Shown here: piece after piece, positions 6,755 to 8,779 of the stretch
How the letters are laid out: each line of letters starts with the position of its first letter
How positions within the stretch are numbered: the first letter of the stretch is position 1
Origin: Hydrogenophilales bacterium
Lineage (GTDB): Bacteria > Pseudomonadota > Gammaproteobacteria > Burkholderiales > Thiobacillaceae
Length of the DNA: 8,779 bases
Direction: 5' to 3'
Assembly: GCA_011391655.1 (NCBI GenBank)
Contig: JAABQE010000249.1
Span: forward strand, 1-8,779
Made by a program: the position numbers and the translations under genes
The notes under the pieces: generated by a model
Databases searched by the model: none
What the model was told of the DNA's origin: nothing
What the model saw: the letters and a program-made list of their open reading frames with translations, nothing else

Positions 6755-7501
6755 ATGCCCTACAGCGAACAAACCGTGTTGTCCGTGCACCCATGGTCGG
6801 ACACAACCTTCAGTTTCACGCTCACCCGTCCAGAGGGTTTTGAATTTTGCAGCGGCGAGTTCGTCACGCTCGGGCTCAAGCGCGAAGGCAAGCTGATAGC
6901 GCGTGCGTATTCCATCGTTTCCACCGCCGACTGCAACTATCTGGAATTCCTCAGCATCCATGTGCCGGATGGTCCGCTTACCAGCCAGTTGGCGCAGGTT
7001 CAGCCTGGCGATTCGGTATGGGTCAACAGCAAAGCCACTGGCTCGCTCACCTTGAACCATGTGTTGCCCGGCCGCGTACTCTACATGCTGGCTACTGGCA
7101 CCGGCCTCGCGCCTTTTATCTGTCTGGTTCACGATCCTGCAACTTATGCGCGGTTTGAGCTGGTGGTGCTGGTGCATTCGGTGCGTACTGTGGCCGAGCT
7201 GGCCTACCGTGAGACGCTCGAGGCGCTGGGCAATCCGCAGTGTCGGTATGTGCCGACGGTGACGCGTGAAGCGTTTGCCACACCCGAACGGGGCACCGAC
7301 CTGTTTCGCTCGGGCGTGTTGTCGCAACGTCTCGGGCTGCTGTTACCCGACCCCGAACATGACCGTGTGATGATTTGCGGCAACCCGGAGATGACGCGCG
7401 AGATGACAACGTATCTTAAAGAGAATGGCTGGACGCTTACCAACCATCGCGGTGTCGGCAACTTCAGCACCGAGCTGGCCTTCGTGGTTCATCACGAATA
7501 A
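6755..7501 (+). CDS. fpr: Ferredoxin/flavodoxin--NADP(+) reductase
   Basis: This FAD enzyme moves electrons between NADPH and ferredoxin or flavodoxin in the cytoplasm, supporting Fe-S assembly, reductive metabolism and oxidative-stress defence. It has 248 residues, the usual size of bacterial Fpr. The FAD-binding beta-barrel carries RAYSI (50-54) and GPLTSQL (73-79). The NADP-binding domain carries ATGTGLAPF (113-121), HSVR (141-144) and ICGNPEMT (207-214). The C-terminus ends in AFVVHHE, similar to the short AFV-type tail of bacterial Fprs that packs on the flavin. A good Shine-Dalgarno, GAGGA (6744-6748), overlaps the cca stop codon and sits 6 nt before the ATG, which supports this start and suggests coupling with cca. 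A strong intrinsic terminator follows. Confidence 0.95.
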   Translation: MPYSEQTVLSVHPWSDTTFSFTLTRPEGFEFCSGEFVTLGLKREGKLIARAYSIVSTADCNYLEFLSIHVPDGPLTSQLAQVQPGDSVWVNSKATGSLTLNHVLPGRVLYMLATGTGLAPFICLVHDPATYARFELVVLVHSVRTVAELAYRETLEALGNPQCRYVPTVTREAFATPERGTDLFRSGVLSQRLGLLLPDPEHDRVMICGNPEMTREMTTYLKENGWTLTNHRGVGNFSTELAFVVHHE

Positions 7502-7515
7502 GGAGCGCCCACGAC

Positions 7516-7547
7516 AAACCGCCTCAACATCTGAGGCGGTTTTTTTT
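7516..7547 (+). terminator. Intrinsic terminator of the cca-fpr unit
   Basis: A perfect 11-bp stem, AAACCGCCTCA (7516-7526) with TGAGGCGGTTT (7532-7542), encloses a 5-nt loop and runs into eight consecutive T (7540-7547), 14 nt past the fpr stop. It lies between convergent genes. Read from the minus strand, the stem is followed by only TTTG, so it should terminate leftward transcription less efficiently. Confidence 0.93.
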
Positions 7548-7568
7548 ACTGCGCTTGATCAGGGAGCG

Positions 7569-7952
7569 TTAATCGTCCCAGCCACGGTCGTGATGGCCGC
7601 CGCCGTTGCCACGATAACGGTCGCGGTTGTGGCGATGACGCCTGTCATCATGCCAATCCCGGTGAGCATGGCTATACTGGGCGCGATGCGGCGGGTAATA
7701 CGGTTCGCGAACGACTACCGGCGCGTAGTAGGCAGGCATCACGACGGGATGGCGATACCCCCCGCTCTGGTAGAGCAGGTTGAAGCCGTTGTGTGAGCCC
7801 CCGCCGATGGCGACGGCAATGCGTGGCTCGGCGACAACGACGCGGCTCGTGGTGGCGTAGCGATCTCCGTAATACCCGTGACGGTCACCGGAGGCGAGTG
7901 CGGCAAGCGGGGCGAGCAAGAGTGCAGCAGCAATGAATGAAGTGCGTAACAT
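7569..7952 (-). CDS. Small exported His/Arg/Tyr-rich protein of unknown function
   Basis: I do not recognise a family with confidence. The protein has 127 residues with a clear signal peptide (MLRTS, hydrophobic core, LAALA, predicted cleavage after residue 20) and no lipobox, so it should be periplasmic or secreted. The mature part starts with a Tyr/Gly/Arg stretch, has a short apolar segment around RIAVAIGGG (44-52), a Pro/Tyr-rich stretch (70-90), and a very polar tail (89-127) with eight His, nine Arg and several Asp and Gly. Such a tail could bind divalent metals or anionic surfaces, which is inference only. The start at 7952 is chosen because AAAGGA (7966-7961) lies 8 nt upstream; extension to 7997 would ruin the signal peptide. 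It lies 41 bp downstream of the glycine-zipper gene and is probably in its operon. Confidence 0.75.
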   Translation of the reverse strand: MLRTSFIAAALLLAPLAALASGDRHGYYGDRYATTSRVVVAEPRIAVAIGGGSHNGFNLLYQSGGYRHPVVMPAYYAPVVVREPYYPPHRAQYSHAHRDWHDDRRHRHNRDRYRGNGGGHHDRGWDD

Positions 7953-7993
7953 GATCTGTTTCCTTTCAAAAAGTGAGGAATGGTGCGGCTGGC

Positions 7994-8593
7994 TCAACTG
8001 CGCCGGCCTTTTTTCCAGCCGTTCCCGCGCTGGTCTTCTGCGATTCTGTATGACACGTTGAGCTGGAGGAATTCGCCTGGGTCATACGGCAGGCGAGTCA
8101 TGAATTCGCGACCGTTAAAGCGGTAGCGCACGTCGTATCCGATCAACACCTGACGGTAGTTGTCGTGAGTGGTGCAGCGCTCGACTTGGGTCGGGCGCGA
8201 CTCGGTGTATGCGCCTCGACTATTCCAGCGGTCCCCAACCACCGCGCCGGTGGCCGCACCGACGGCGGCTGCGGCAACTCTGCCGTCGCCTTTGCCGACG
8301 GTTGAGCCGATCAGGCCACCTGCAATGGCACCGAGGATGGCGCCGCCGGGGCTGTTGGGGTTGCGGTAAGTCTGCGTCTCATAGCCGGTTGTTTCGGTCC
8401 AGCATTCCTGGCGCGGTTCGTTGAGGGTGTCGTACACCGGCACGCTGGCCACGACGGGTGCGCGTACGGTCATCTCATCGTCCTGCCGACGGTCGGCCTG
8501 AGCGGCGCCGCTGGCCACAAGCAGCGCGGCGATCAGGGTGCTTGTGCCTTTATGCCATTTAGGGGGATTTAGGGTCGTGTTGAGTGTGCGCAT
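7994..8593 (-). CDS. Glycine-zipper 2TM domain envelope protein
   Basis: The 199-residue protein has a signal peptide with an unusually long N-region (hydrophobic core about residues 18-30, AAQA, cleavage near residue 33) and no lipobox. A glycine zipper spans about residues 83-120 (GGAILGAIAGGLIGSTVG, then AVGAATGAVVGD), the two-helix hairpin motif of the Rick_17kDa/glycine-zipper 2TM group, suggesting association with the outer membrane or another envelope layer. Two cysteines (C64, C140) flank the zipper and could form a disulfide in the periplasm. The C-terminal part (146-183) includes IGYDVRYRFNGREF and LPYDPGEFLQLNVSYR, a pattern I associate with this family. The start at 8593 is chosen for the strong Shine-Dalgarno GGAG (8604-8601) 7 nt upstream; an in-frame ATG at 8617 lacks one. 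Precise role unknown; homologues are often linked to envelope integrity. Confidence 0.87.
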   Translation of the reverse strand: MRTLNTTLNPPKWHKGTSTLIAALLVASGAAQADRRQDDEMTVRAPVVASVPVYDTLNEPRQECWTETTGYETQTYRNPNSPGGAILGAIAGGLIGSTVGKGDGRVAAAAVGAATGAVVGDRWNSRGAYTESRPTQVERCTTHDNYRQVLIGYDVRYRFNGREFMTRLPYDPGEFLQLNVSYRIAEDQRGNGWKKGRRS

Positions 8594-8638
8594 GCTGATT
8601 CTCCTTTTTTGATTCAAAGTGATGCGGGTTGGTGACGG

Positions 8639-8779
8639 TTAGCGACGGGGCTGACGCGGTTCGCGGTTTTTGTCGTCAGCCTGATCGTGTTGCTGGCGGC
8701 GCTCGTAGCCATAACCGTAGCCGGAGGGTTCATCGCGTTCCGCTTCGCGCTTGCTGTTGTGGGTGTCCTTGGATTCGGC
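8639..8779 (-). CDS. C-terminal tail of an unidentified hydrophilic protein (5' end outside window)
   Basis: An open frame on the minus strand runs from the window edge to a TAA at 8641-8639, giving 46 residues rich in Arg, Glu, Asp, Gln and Gly/Tyr. It includes SGYGYGYERRQQH and ends NREPRQPRR. Composition resembles the polar tail of the exported protein at 7569-7952, and the stop lies 45 bp upstream of the glycine-zipper start, consistent with one operon. There is no recognisable domain in the visible part. That it is coding rests on the uninterrupted frame, its composition and context, so it is less certain than its neighbours. Confidence 0.55.
   Translation of the reverse strand, partial: AESKDTHNSKREAERDEPSGYGYGYERRQQHDQADDKNREPRQPRR

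Noticed and set aside
7953..7997. Upstream start (7997) for the His-rich exported protein
   Set aside because: It would add 15 polar residues before the signal peptide, while the ATG at 7952 has a good Shine-Dalgarno at the right distance.
8594..8617. Upstream start (8617) for the glycine-zipper protein
   Set aside because: The strong GGAG lies between 8617 and 8593 and serves the ATG at 8593. No ribosome-binding site precedes 8617.

Overview
The window looks like a chromosomal housekeeping segment from a GC-rich betaproteobacterium, probably in or near the Nitrosomonadales/Rhodocyclales range. The evidence is protein style (biosynthetic IlvA with tandem ACT-like domains, Slt-type transglycosylase, NDUFA9-like SDR, DUF2007, HD-containing Cca, Fpr) and the arrangement of slt, NDUFA9-like, DUF2007 and cca on one strand. 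This assignment comes from recalled family knowledge, not a search. I see no transposase, integrase, phage gene, CRISPR array, tRNA or rRNA.

Layout. Positions 1-207 hold the N-terminal 69 codons of rpiA on the minus strand. A 69-bp divergent promoter region separates it from ilvA (277-1794, plus). A 188-bp spacer follows, then slt (1983-3917), an NDUFA9-family SDR gene (3980-5017) and a DUF2007 gene (5021-5242) only 3 nt downstream. Positions 5243-5530 are non-coding. Their second half (about 5359-5497) is densely self-complementary and is the main unexplained feature here. cca (5531-6745) and fpr (6755-7501) follow as a tight pair ended by a textbook intrinsic terminator (7516-7547). The rest of the window is on the minus strand: a glycine-zipper envelope protein (7994-8593), a small His/Arg/Tyr-rich exported protein (7569-7952) and the C-terminal tail of an upstream gene (8639-8779). 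These are probably one operon whose promoter lies beyond the right edge.

Functionally the genes cover the pentose phosphate pathway (rpiA), isoleucine synthesis (ilvA), peptidoglycan turnover (slt), tRNA 3'-end maturation (cca), ferredoxin/flavodoxin redox balance (fpr) and envelope proteins of unknown role. They do not form one dedicated system. I found no convincing new multi-gene system. The best leads are the structured element upstream of cca, a symmetric promoter shared by rpiA and ilvA, a T6CA motif in the leaders of three genes that lack a Shine-Dalgarno sequence, and an apparent insertion in the NDUFA9-like protein.
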